The translations under genes and the position numbers were made by a program. The notes under the pieces were generated by a model. That model was not told the origin of the DNA and did not search any database. It worked only from the letters and a program-made list of their open reading frames with translations. Positions 8,818 through 18,722 of a stretch of DNA of 24,251 bases are shown piece by piece. How positions within the stretch are numbered: position 1 is the first letter of the stretch; each line of letters starts with the position of its first letter. The stretch spans positions 915,716 through 939,966 of the forward strand of contig NW_014577061.1 of the NCBI RefSeq assembly GCF_000485595.1. The letters are read 5' to 3'. Source of the DNA: Priapulus caudatus. Lineage: Eukaryota > Priapulida > Priapulimorpha > Priapulimorphida > Priapulidae.

Positions 8818-9216
8818 AGCTGCGTTCACACGAGGAGAAAAGTTGCGTTCACACGCTAAAATATACGCGGCTTGCTTAGCCACGGCTTGCTTAGCCGCGA
8901 ATGCTCCGGCTTGCTAAGCGCGGAATCATATTCCGCGCCAACTAAGCCGCGTATATTCGGCACCACGCTGGCCGCGTATTGTTTGTCGTGTGAACGCATT
9001 CGAATTGCGAAACTGCAGGCGCTCTAACCTAGCACTGCTACCCGTTCGCTGCACGACGTTAGGGTAGCGTGTGGAACTGTCGACCCGGTACCAGTCTATA
9101 TTATACCGCGCTAGCTAAACTCGAATCTCGTGTATCTCGTGTGAACGCGTTTTAACCGACTTAGCACCAACTAAGCTACGGTACCAGCTAAGCCGTGTAT
9201 ACGTGTGAACGCAGCT
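8818..9216. mobile_element. Fold-back MITE, 399 bp, nested inverted repeats, TATAT target duplication
   Basis: AGCTGCGTTCACACG at 8818-8832 is perfectly inverted at 9202-9216. TATAT flanks both ends (8813-8817, 9217-9221). A second inverted pair of the same end motif lies inside (GCGTTCACACG 8845-8855 with 8987-8997). Within that are 14-bp arms AATATACGCGGCTT (8860-8873) and AAGCCGCGTATATT (8944-8957), and at the centre CGCGGAAT-CAT-ATTCCGCG (8919-8937). The interior repeats GCTTAGCC-type words. It is GC-richer than its surroundings and has no coding capacity. Confidence 0.88.
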
Positions 9217-9229
9217 TATATCAACATAG

Positions 9230-9230
<1 letters not shown>

Positions 9231-9279
<49 letters not shown>
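9231..9279. repeat. (AT)n microsatellite
   Basis: An almost uninterrupted AT run just right of the fold-back MITE, which itself appears to have inserted into a TATAT-containing site. Confidence 0.95.
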
Positions 9280-10378
9280 GAGTTAGATTCTGCTAGTGAT
9301 AACAGTATCCGTTCAATTTAAAATTTCACAAACATGATCCCATCCAAATGTTCGTCTTCCAAGCTTTCTTAGGTGCTTCTCATTTTAGGGAGTTAATATA
9401 TATTCACTGTCACACCTAGACAGGAACTCACCCAACAAGGTTAATGTGGCCAGAAAAGTCACAATTACTGTACTTTTTTCTATTTACTGTTTGTATTTTA
9501 GCATATAGTTGATATTTGAGACTGCGGTAGTTATAAAATTGATATTTCACGTATTGTTAAAACATTGTCGAAGTGCCATTAATTCCGCTAGCCACTGCTA
9601 TGCAGTGAGCACGTGCAGCTGTTTTTTTAGCTGTTCCATTCCTAGACGTTTTCAGTAGGATATTACTTTTACAAATGGGAGGGAGCATGCTGGTCAGTCA
9701 CCGCTGAAGCTTTTGGACTATCTGGCGATTTCAGTATTGTAGCTAGTATGTGACATAGTAAAAGGGATCATGCTACTGCTGGCTGTGGGAGGCTCAACGC
9801 ATTTTACACATGGTGAAGGTTTAAAATTATGTAGCCAGTATGAATTCTTGCAGCAAATCTTGCATTAGCAACAAATTTCCCTACTTCATTCTGTGTACTG
9901 TAAAAACATACCTCCCCATATATCTTTGGTTGCATACGATAGTCTCGATTTTTGTTTGCTGTACATTGATAATCTGCTTTATATTTCATACAGTGAAAAC
10001 ATCCACCTTTATATTTTTGGCTGCTTATGGTACGTTATATGTTGCAAGCATAATAGTGTAAATACCGAGAGAATCGTGCAGTGTTTCAAATAGGTATAGT
10101 AGTGATTGTTGTAGCATATAGAGTTGGTATAAGCACATTCTAGAGGATGTCTTTAATGTGTTCCTTAGCTACAGGTTATGTATATAGACATTACATAAGA
10201 CTATAGGTGGCAATACGTGGTCTTTCGTTAATTTTTCCTATCGGTGTGAAAATGTTGACTGTCTAGAATGTGACTAGAGAATGCATCTATCAGTAGATGT
10301 GAGAGAATAGACAGTGATAATTCTTTATTCTGAAACTTCATTAAAGTGCTGCCATATGCGTAATACATCACTGTGTCA
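9280..10378. other. Non-coding stretch
   Basis: AT-rich sequence with only short chance frames on both strands. I see no element ends, RNA gene or exon. Confidence 0.5.
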
Positions 10379-10670
10379 CAGCAATACTAGATACAATAAT
10401 GTAATCTAAACACAGGATAGGGTTACAACGCGAGCCTATTCTTTTCTTGTATTTTAGTTTAATACAGAGTATTGTGATACATAGTAAGTTCCAGGATAGC
10501 GAAGAAAGGTTCGTGTTGAGAATAAACCCAGTTTGGAAGTTCTAGTCTCTGGAAACGCACCAGAAAACCGCCCTGAGTGATTCACTCAGGGATTCCTCCA
10601 AAGAAAAGAATAGGCTCGCGTTGTAACCCTATCCTGTGTTTGGGTTACATTATTGTATCTACAGCAATAC
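10379..10670. mobile_element. Mutator-like MITE with 61-bp TIRs and 9-bp target duplication
   Basis: The element proper is 10388-10661 (274 bp). CAGCAATAC stands directly before it (10379-10387) and directly after it (10662-10670), a perfect 9-bp target-site duplication. The terminal inverted repeats begin TAGATACAATAATGTAA and match over about 61 bp with two mismatches, through GGGTTACAACGCGAGCC and a TTCTTTTCTT stretch. An internal perfect hairpin, CCCTGAGTGA-T-TCACTCAGGG, lies near 10570-10591. Long TIRs with 9-bp duplications are characteristic of Mutator-like (MULE) elements. It has no coding capacity. Low divergence between the TIRs suggests a fairly recent insertion. Confidence 0.93.
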
Positions 10671-13315
10671 ATGCTCACTGGCCCAACTTCCAACCTATGG
10701 ATGGCAGTTTGCACTCCATCTTTCGAATCAGTAGTGAATAAAAGCAACGTTTCTAGTTTGTTATTATGAACTCCTGATCGAATGCACATCTAAAGGTGAA
10801 TGAGGAGACACCTAGGTAGATGCGTACCGCCGTTAACCCTGAAGCAATGGTACCAATGTGAACACTGCTTTGAAGAGTAGAGGAAGATTGTGTGTAAGAA
10901 CATGCAGGGTACTGTGTCACAGTAAATTACACCATGAATACCATTCAACAAAATAATTAATACCTTCTGAATGCCCTGTTGATGCAGCTCCGAGATTGGG
11001 ATGGAAGTGCATACATGTTATAACACTAGCTATACACATTTTGCTTAGCAGAAACCTGCTTTTTACCATCTGATCTGACATACCAATCAGTTTACCCAAG
11101 TTGATTATCGATTTTTGTTCAGGTGTGTTGGTGTGGGACTGATGTCTATGTAGTATGTTGTATACACCTCGCTCGCCAGGCACGACAGAATAAATATAAC
11201 ATTCTGCCTGTATTATCCAGAAGGCAGATCAGCAGGGTAGGCAGAAGGTAATAATGATGTTGTTATAGTTGTTAACATACATGAGAATTTTTCGCGGATT
11301 CATGGATTTTCGCTTTTTTAATTATTTTTCCAAGCATAATGAGAAATTGCTTAATTCGTGTTGAGGTTAGTCAGTGATTGACGATTGTTACCAGTGAATC
11401 GTAAAAGCATTCAAATACTGCACGATCAAAAGTAATCTGGAAAATATTGCTACTATTTTGGGTCCTATAACTGGAGGAAATTAAATGGGGTATTATATGC
11501 CCAGGAAAGCTCACGATTGCTCTCCTGTGTTCATTTTTTCCAAAATGTTTCCGGGTGAGATCCCTTGGACGTCGGCGCGGGCGCCTGCCACTTTTTTGGT
11601 CATTCACTGCTCTCATACATGTATGTAATTATGATAATACATAATACAACTTTACTTCACTGGTAGTTTTAGTAAATACTCTGTGTGCAGTCTATCAGGA
11701 TAGTGGTATTGAGAGCTTTGCCACTTAGGGAAGGATGATAGCCTGTAAAATGCTTTTTATAATTGTTACTTCCTGTGATGTAATCCATTGGCTGGGGTGT
11801 GGATAGCGAAGTGTTTGTGCTGTGTAAGTATAAAATTCTAGTGTGTGTATCGTCCTATGGCGATAAGGTCTAAATTAACGTAGAGAGCGCTTCAAATCTG
11901 CTGTAGATTTTTAGTAACTAGATATAACAGGTTTATGTGTGACGACCAACTGCATTAGGTACTATTGCCGATCAAGGTAAAACTGGGGTTATTCATGAGA
12001 TTGAACAATGTAAAAGATACATACATTAATTTTTGCAAATATAGTACAGCAAATTGGAAATGTGTACTGTATTGCTTCATGATTTTGTGTTTTCTGTTTC
12101 AATGAAATAACCCTGGGAATTTAGTGAAGTAAAGAATAACTAACTACGCAAGAGATCTTTTAGTGACTGGTATTCACCCAAAGCTTTCCTCTGATTAATT
12201 ATATAGGCACATTCGCAGTCAGATGGGTCTCACATGCAATCTCATTTATCAGGTGCCGTTAAAATAACTTGTGTTTTACTGAGTTAACTTACCACTGTTG
12301 TGTTTTTTTGCAAACTTAGTTTGGGTATTTTGCCCATTTATATGTCATGCCTCAATACCCAGATATGCATTGTACAGCTAGTCTTGTGTACAGCTTGTGC
12401 TTTATTTCTCCTTTTATTCATATACACATTAATCCGGTAAGGGCGTGAGTGTGGACGGTTCTCTTGTGTTGGAATGGCCGGTGAAATTAACACCAGTGTT
12501 ATTAATGTCTAAAGTGGTGACTGTTGCTTGACAAGTAAGGTTTGTTTTTTGATTCACATAATAAATTAAAATGAAAGGAAACAATTATTTTATCTACATG
12601 TTACCATTATACTTACGTTTATGCACAACGCATTTATTTAGATATGAAGGATTTATACTATAATCTTTCTTACTTTTCCATTATTAACACAAATCTGTTT
12701 GATCGAAAGAAAAACACTAGATTAAGTTCAGTTGTAGTTTTGTTGTATCAAATTGTACCAGGCTTAGTGTTAATATCTTCCAATGAACATTAGAGATTGC
12801 ATTCAAATCTGTTGCGATACAAGAAATGTAGCAGTGGAGTGGTAGACGCACGAGTGCAGTGATAGAGCTATTTAATATTTAATACTGGGTCCAATTTTTT
12901 GCCTGTTGTGCAAGTGCTGGGTGCGGTGCGGTGAAGTATATAATTTCCATCATTGGTTTGCCTACATCTCAGGACTGAGCGTGAAAATGTACGCACTTGC
13001 TTTCTCAAACGCGATAAATCTGTATTGGTGTATATCGGTGGAGGAGCATAGATTGTGTACCATGAGCACATACATGGTTTTATATCTTGGTCTGTATTTA
13101 ATTATTTGGTTTTCCCCTTCATCTTGTAAACTGCACATGTTGAATGCTGCAGCAATGTAGCCTAGATGCACATGATTTTATAATTTGCAATATAGTTTGA
13201 CAAGAAAGGTCAGTTTTTAATAAATTAGATATTCGGCATTTCACTGGCAATACTAGCAGCAAAATTATGTAATTTTGACCAACACTTTTGTTAACGTTGC
13301 GTTTGGCTGAGAGGG
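10671..13315. other. Non-coding stretch
   Basis: A long AT-rich region with no recognisable exon, RNA gene or element boundary. A small GC-rich patch at 11550-11590 (cgtcggcgcgggcgcctgcc) contains the palindrome GGCGC-related words but no gene. Confidence 0.5.
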
Positions 13316-13317
13316 TA

Positions 13318-13554
13318 TGTCCCCCAGGGTACTGCCGGAACGTACCCTGGGTACGGTCCGGTATACCGGAACGTACCCTGGTACTATCTAATATGCCGGA
13401 CCGTACCTCGCCTACTCCACTAACGAGTCTAGGGAGTCGCCTACGCCTCCTCCCTAACCCTGGCCTAACCCTAACCATATCAAATAGTGACCAGGGTACG
13501 TTCTGGTATACCGGACCGTACCCAGGTTACGTTCCGGCAGTACCCTGGGGTACA
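13318..13554. mobile_element. GC-rich fold-back element, about 78-bp arms, GTACCCTGG repeats
   Basis: The left arm (13318-13395) and right arm (13476-13554) are inverted copies with a handful of mismatches and one indel. They flank a loop of about 80 bases. Termini are TGT(C/A)CCCCAGGG, and TA stands at each end (13316-13317, 13555-13556), a possible TA target duplication. Each arm holds CCAGGGTAC and GTACCCTGG in alternating orientation plus the perfect palindrome TCCGGTATACCGGA or a one-base variant. The loop contains cctaaccctaacc. Long open frames on both strands here result from the lack of stop-like words and are not genes. Confidence 0.85.
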
Positions 13555-13556
13555 TA

Positions 13557-16050
13557 GACCATATGAGCCACTGTAGGTGCGTGGTTGTACTTTCTTCTGC
13601 AGTTCATTGAGCGAGTTTTCCTATATCGAGAAAGTAATGTGCACTAGTATTAAGTACATAATTGTATTGATCTATTTATGTCTATATATAAAACCGTGAA
13701 TGAATGCGAAAGTTAAGAATAAAAATGTAAAAAAATATAAGAATGCTCGCCCTACATTTTACCCTGCTCGGGCGTGTGCCATAAGGGTGAAGCTGTATAT
13801 CTATACCTACCACTCTCCTGGAAATTTGGGTACTTTGTTACTTCATTTTCACAGATGTTATTATGTGACTTGTGTTAGTTTATTGAAAAACAGATCACTA
13901 AGGTTTATTTTTTTTATCTAAAGTACAGACGTTGCTCTCAGCAGGATTATTTAGACCGATTTTGATGGCAGCAGAACACTAGAGACAGTTGTGGGTCAAA
14001 ACTAGAAATCTTAGGCTATAGTCTGACACGGGTCATTTGCAGTCAGCCACCTGGGATAGGCCTGGCAGACTTGCAGAAAGAAATCCGAGACAGTCAAGAA
14101 GGTTGCAGTGTATCAGTTGATTAAAGTTGTGTGAATAAAGAATTACTTTAGCAATTCGTGATGCTAGTAAAACAGTGCTTGTGTTGTGCATAATCTGCAT
14201 AATTTTACAGTACTTTTGAGCAGCTGTGCTAACTTTAGACTTCATGCGAAATTGTTACCACAGACCACATGTAAGAGTTTATGTAATTAATTGCTTAATT
14301 ACTTGTGCAAATTGTGCCACCTTGTGCCAGCAACAAGCACTGGCTTCTGTAATTGATAAGAATATTAGGTGATGCTATTATAGTCGTGTAAGATGATTGT
14401 TGTTTTTCCTTGATGTGCATGGACTGGTGTTTCTGTATTCTAGGCTTTGTCTAGTATGCAAATTATAAAGCAGTTTTGGAATTTGGGTTTATGTAATAAA
14501 ATATACAGACCGTACATGGGTTCACCTCGTATTAATAGTTATATTGCCTGTAAGAATTGGATGATGAAATCACATGCAAGCACGTTCAACTATGTGGCAA
14601 TCAGTAATCATGTTTATATACATCGCAAATGTTGCTATGTTAAAGTCTAAAACTTTGGTATGGTAAACAAATAACTAATTATAACCAATACAAGACAAGA
14701 ACAAAAATACAAAAATAACTGCAGCCGTTGTAGTAATCACAAATTATTTATTACTTGACCTGTAATGATCAGTTGGTAAACGCTCATCTGTCTCAGTGCA
14801 CATGATGCCGAGGATGATGTATGAGAACTACATCGCCAATGTTTATGAACCCTTGCTAGTATCGTTATGTTGAGATGCCTGATGGTCAAGTGGTATTATT
14901 AGAGTTTCACATAGTGCTACTAAATTAACAATAATACTGTTATACACATATACTCGACAAAATTAAAACGAAGGTGCATAACAAATTTCTTAAAACAATG
15001 TGAATATTAGCCTTAGTGTAAGTGGTAAGGTGCTACAGAATATTTATACTGATGCATGATCTAGTAATTACTTTAACACAATGTTTCGATCATTTTATAA
15101 ATGTTAAGTGAGTTCCCCAATATCTGATGCAGTATTTAAAGCACTCGGTTCCGGTCCAAATTTGTGTTAATCAAAAATATTTTTAACGGGAAAAAAGACA
15201 ACCAGAAGAAAAAATCTGGAGACTGCACATACATACACTGGTATAAAAGCAAAAACTATTAACAAGCAATTCTACCTCCACACTAATTAAATTATTAAAG
15301 AGACTGAGAGCGAACAATTAATTATTCAACAGGTAAATCAATCAGGAAATCATTACAGGCGGGTCGGCACTTGCCAGCGAGGAGTCATTAACGACCAGAC
15401 CCCTGGTGCAGTGCACTAAGAATTTTACCCACAACACTGAAACAATGTGCAGTATTTTGCAGAGTGGATTTCACATGCTGAATCAAAGCAATAGGTAAGC
15501 ACGAATAAGTGCAACGGCAACAGTGGAAACGTCACGGGGACAAAGTCCCCGGGGGGTCTTAAGTGGTACAGCTTGACTCTAATACTATGATCAGGTGTAT
15601 TACAACGCGATGCAAACACTGGAATGGACTAGACACAACATTCAATCTTTCTCTTCTTGTTGCGATCACTTTAGTGAAATAAGCCAGAATTTTGGCATGA
15701 TGAAGTGAAAAACGTTCATAGAAAATGAGAAAATTAACCCCGGTTGTTACGTGCAGCCAAACAGTTGTGGATGTCGGCCTGTTGTGGCAGAGGCCCATTC
15801 TTCCATTTCTAGGCATGGAAGAGGGAGTGTACCATCCAGACTGTCCTCAATGCCTAGCCTTCACGATGTCCGCTGATGATGAGGGTGAGGAAGGTGCGAC
15901 GGCAGCGACGCGATTCAAACATGGGCACTCACTTTCACTGTGAATACAAGACAGCACGTAAACTGTAAAGACCTGCTAACTAGATTAGTTAGAACAAACG
16001 AAATGTATTTATGTGAGTAAGTAATGAATCGCTGGTGGCAAGTTCATGTT
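13557..16050. other. Non-coding stretch
   Basis: AT-rich sequence without clear genes. GGGGAC-AAA-GTCCCC near 15536 is a small hairpin. A GC-richer patch at 15840-15930 has an open frame on the plus strand (MSADDEGEEGATAATRFKH). On the minus strand it has an acceptor-like tgtcttgtattcacag (exon would start at 15942). That acceptor could begin a 3' UTR exon of HSBP1, but nothing proves it. Confidence 0.35.
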
Positions 16051-17007
16051 TTATTGCAACTATCCACCAACACCCCGTGTAACAGGAATCCATGAAGTAG
16101 TGCAGATAAACGCGAGCAGCTATAGATTTTACATCTAATGTCTAATGAGCAACAATAAACCCGACTGTCTGTCATGCTAGAGTGACTAATAGAAGTAATA
16201 AACGCATGCTACATACATTATTGTCGAGTGTAGCTAAAATGTAAACTACCCGAGCCACTGCCCGAGACATTTGATTAAATGCTGTAGCTATTGGTGTGTA
16301 TTTTGCTTTACCTGACGTTTTTACATTCGTTGCAGCAGAGGCTTTGTCTGATTTTCTTGCTCTGCAATGTAATTTATTGAAACACTGTAAATTCAATCAT
16401 GCTGAATTTTGATGAGTTATGGGTTAAGGTACGCTAATCAAAACGCAGACTAACTGTAATTGCATTCGTTAAATGGAATCATGATTATCAAATCACCACT
16501 GCTAGATATGCACTACTGCTTCCCTATTTTCACCCTTTTGTACTCGTACAGAGTAATACTCGAATCTAGCAATCGCTTCTCGAGTATTATGTCAAATCAT
16601 AGCAGAGAGAATTGTGCCAACGTGTGCATTCGTACTTCCATTGGGCATTTGATGCTGCAAACGAACATATGGCGATCAATTACCATGGTGCAAGCGAGCA
16701 GTGCTTTACTCCTAATGAGTCAACTCAGATATTCATCTACGCCGCGTGTGACTCAGACTCAGGTTCACGCCAGAGCCCCTGCGAACCTGTCTCCGTGAGG
16801 TTAACAGCTAAAACGGATAAGCAGATACCCTGCCATCTGGATGTGAGAGTAGAAAAATGGTGGGACAAACAAATGTATATTTCCCCATTCCCTCTTAGAA
16901 AAATAACCGGGTATATCGTGCCAGTTATGTGCTCAGTCGGGTGCAATAATAATTGTGGTTGCAATTCGCAGCAAAACAAACATTCCCAAGCAGGAGAAAC
17001 ACCTTAC
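16051..17007. other. Region downstream of HSBP1 coding exons
   Basis: On the minus strand this follows the HSBP1 stop codon and the donor gtaagg at 17007, so part of it is probably a 3' UTR intron. It contains a perfect 10-bp-stem hairpin (TAATACTCGA 16554-16563 with TCGAGTATTA 16580-16589). A 142-codon plus-strand frame at 16612-17040 shows no recognisable features and overlaps the HSBP1 exon antisense. Confidence 0.4.
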
Positions 17008-17009
17008 CT

Positions 17010-17098
17010 CTACTTTTCAATTCCGTCTACCCCAGCTTGAGTCATAAGGTCAGCTATGTTCTTTTCTAGGTCATCTATTCGCTTGCCCATCTCATCTA
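17010..17098 (-). CDS. HSBP1: Heat shock factor binding protein 1, last coding exon
   Basis: Read on the minus strand, the exon encodes (I)DEMGKR then [22 protein letters not shown] and a TAG stop at 17012-17010. [16 protein letters not shown] is the almost invariant C-terminal half of the HSBP1 coiled coil. HSBP1 is a small all-helical protein that forms trimers or hexamers, binds heat shock factor 1 and dampens its activity. The first codon (A|TA, Ile) is split by the preceding intron, whose AC end is at 17100-17099. The protein ends earlier than the human one, right after the coil. A good donor, gtaagg, starts at 17007, two bases past the stop, so an intron in the 3' UTR is likely; at that distance it should not trigger nonsense-mediated decay. 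Identification is firm. Confidence 0.93.
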
Positions 17099-17320
17099 GT
17101 GTGCAGTGCTAAGGAAATCTAGTATCACAGGTCTACATCACCACCAACTGATCACGAGTTGACTGACCGCAGTACTGAATCACTCTACAATCGGTGCATA
17201 CATACGAGACCCATCACCTCCATTCTATAAACACTAGACAAATTACTGCCAATAGAATTTGTGTGAGGCGGTACGAGACACAGCTACCCAAACGCAATAG
17301 TTGCTGTGATAAAAGGATAT
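17099..17320 (-). other. HSBP1: U12-type AT-AC intron in HSBP1
   Basis: On the minus strand the intron begins ATATCCTTTT (17320-17311), an exact match to the minor-spliceosome 5' site consensus. Near its end it has TTTCCTTAGCACTGCACAC (17117-17099). TTCCTTAGC closely resembles the U12 branch consensus TTCCTTAAC, and its A at 17110 lies 11 bases before the terminal AC. Splicing AGA-A|...|TA-GAT restores the conserved R-I-D reading of HSBP1 exactly. No GT donor near the end of the upstream conserved block gives an in-frame product. The intron is 222 bp and in phase 1. Confidence 0.9.
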
Positions 17321-17387
17321 TTCTGTTGATGATTTGGTCCGACATCGTTTGAAACTTGTCCTGCATTCCCTGCAGTAGATCTTGCAC
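17321..17387 (-). CDS. HSBP1: Heat shock factor binding protein 1, internal exon
   Basis: On the minus strand, after the acceptor ggactttcag (AG at 17389-17388), 22 codons read VQDLLQGMQDKFQTMSDQII then NR. This is the N-terminal half of the HSBP1 coiled coil; LLQxMQDKFQTMSDQII is a family signature. The exon ends with a single A (17321) that is completed by TA of the next exon. It starts in phase 0, so the conserved acidic start and the PKxVQDLT segment should come from an upstream exon, which I could not find with certainty. The candidate exon at 17582-17700 has the right phase but lacks that motif. Confidence 0.92.
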
Positions 17388-17581
17388 CTGAAAGTCCACA
17401 CAGTGATTAGCGAGAGAGCATCTCCCGCACATCCTACTCATACACACACGACTCGGGCATAATCATAGAGCAAAGCATTGTAAACTTAAAGATCCTCCCT
17501 CACTCTCACCCATACATTATCTCACGCGCTAACCCCTACTTTTCTCTCATTCGCCAACACTTAAATACATATATACAATAC

Positions 17582-17700
17582 CCCGTCCATGTTATCCATA
17601 GGCATTTTGATGAATGGTGAAAAATCAAAGCCGCTACGTGTGAGCGCAAACACGAAAGCCTCTGCCGCACCTTCCACTACCTGAGGTCCACTAATGCACA
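17582..17700 (-). CDS. Candidate minus-strand exon upstream of HSBP1, unknown product
   Basis: A strong acceptor, gtcaggttttcag (minus strand, ending at 17701), opens a 119-bp segment. It is free of stops in the frame SGPQVVEGAAEAFVFALTR followed by SGFDFSPFIKMPMDNMDG. A GTATTG donor starts at 17581. It is in phase 0 at its 3' end and 195 bp from the HSBP1 exon, so the two can be joined in frame. It contains ATG codons (MPMDNMDG) that could serve as an alternative HSBP1 start, replacing the usual PKxVQDLT segment. Alternatively it belongs to another gene. The antisense strand is also open. I do not recognise the sequence; the hydrophobic EAFVFALTRSGFDF pattern looks protein-like. Confidence 0.4.
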
Positions 17701-18663
17701 CTGAAAACCTGACCGATCACAATCAATAATGAGTGGGAGCGCCACAGGAGACCAGTGCCATTACTAATTGAATGCTCATTCATTATTCAACACTTATGAA
17801 GTTGATAACACACATTATTAATCACCTACAAAGAATTGGTCACTGCAATCGCCATGCAGTGGGGCGGGAAATCTTACTTGGCGTCATACACCACAACATT
17901 CACTGGTTGGTAAATTTATGTGAAAGTCATTTTAACTTGTACATTAAAAATCACTCAACAATGTTACCAACTCGTTCAAGCACATCTTTATTTTCCAACA
18001 TAGAGAAGACGTGTACAACTTGGGTAATGATATATGTACACCTGCTGTCCAGTATATTATTACTCTAATTTATTTTCACCTGAAATTCAATAATTAATTA
18101 CATATCCAACTCAACTGTCAGCTATAAATTCCACTATCGAATGTTATCGCAATTTATATTACGACTACTAGCATAAACTACTAGACATTTAGGTTTAAAT
18201 CTCAAAAAGACAGAATCCTTATGGGTGCCAATGATTAGTACAGACAGAGAATAAATGAGTAATGAATCACATAATATTTAGTACTAGTTATACATACAAA
18301 TGCTGTCTGTAGCTGCATATACTTATAATTTCTACTAGCTCTGTACAGTGCACACTCTGTATTTAACAAGAGAAAGAATATTTAAGCACTGCGATTCTTA
18401 GGCTGTATCTACACTGAAAAGAATGTCCATGGGCCTTAAGCTCGTTTGCGCATGGCATTGTCGGAGCACGTGGCATTGTTGGCAGAATCGATCAACTCGG
18501 TGCAAACAAATTCTGACATCCCCATGGAAAAGGTGCATGCTGTGACTGGCCATCAATAAATAAAATCTTATCGTTCAAATGCCTTTTGGTAACGTTTTAA
18601 TAAAGGAAATTGCTTCCGGAAGGCTATTGTTGGTCTCTAAGACGATTTAGCTATTAGGTCATT
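17701..18663. other. Non-coding stretch with a solo MITE-like end
   Basis: Mostly AT-rich. At 18401-18416 GGCTGTATCTACACTG resembles the terminal repeat of common animal MITEs, and the following 150 bp are GC-richer with CCATGGGCC-like words, but no inverted partner was found. HSBP1 exon 1 may lie here or further right, but I could not locate it. Confidence 0.35.
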
Positions 18664-18722
18664 GTTTACATCAGGAGTCTATCAATATTGATAGACCCCT
18701 GTTGATAGACTCCTGTTTACAT
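18664..18722. mobile_element. Miniature palindrome flanked by GTTTACAT direct repeats
   Basis: GTTTACAT occurs at 18664-18671 and 18715-18722. Between them, CAGGAGTCTATCAA (18672-18685) is perfectly inverted as TTGATAGACTCCTG (18702-18715). A CAGG-type end with a 7-8 bp duplication resembles hAT elements. The core is only about 44 bp, far shorter than usual MITEs, so it may be an internally deleted copy or a chance hairpin. The last G is shared between the inverted and direct repeats. Confidence 0.5.

Noticed and set aside
11371-11616. Basic minus-strand frame (GRRPRRRPRDLTRKHFGK)
   Set aside because: Arginines come from one small GC-rich patch; no splice sites or family could be supported.
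13451-13476. Telomere-like cctaaccctaacc
   Set aside because: There are only two adjacent units, inside the loop of a fold-back element; too short to call an interstitial telomeric array.
13119-13478. 119-codon minus-strand and 89-codon plus-strand frames
   Set aside because: Both are open mainly because they cross the GTACCCTGG fold-back arms; their arginine/proline patterns are repeat-derived.
16612-17040. 142-codon plus-strand frame
   Set aside because: It overlaps the HSBP1 exon antisense, shows no recognisable domain or signal, and a frame this long is expected about once by chance in an AT-rich window of this size.
17290-17320. GT-AG alternative for the HSBP1 intron using gtagct near 17297 and ttccttag near 17109
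   Set aside because: It would add about nine non-conserved residues (from NILLSQQLL onward) and break the frame before DEMGKR; the AT-AC solution restores the conserved protein exactly.
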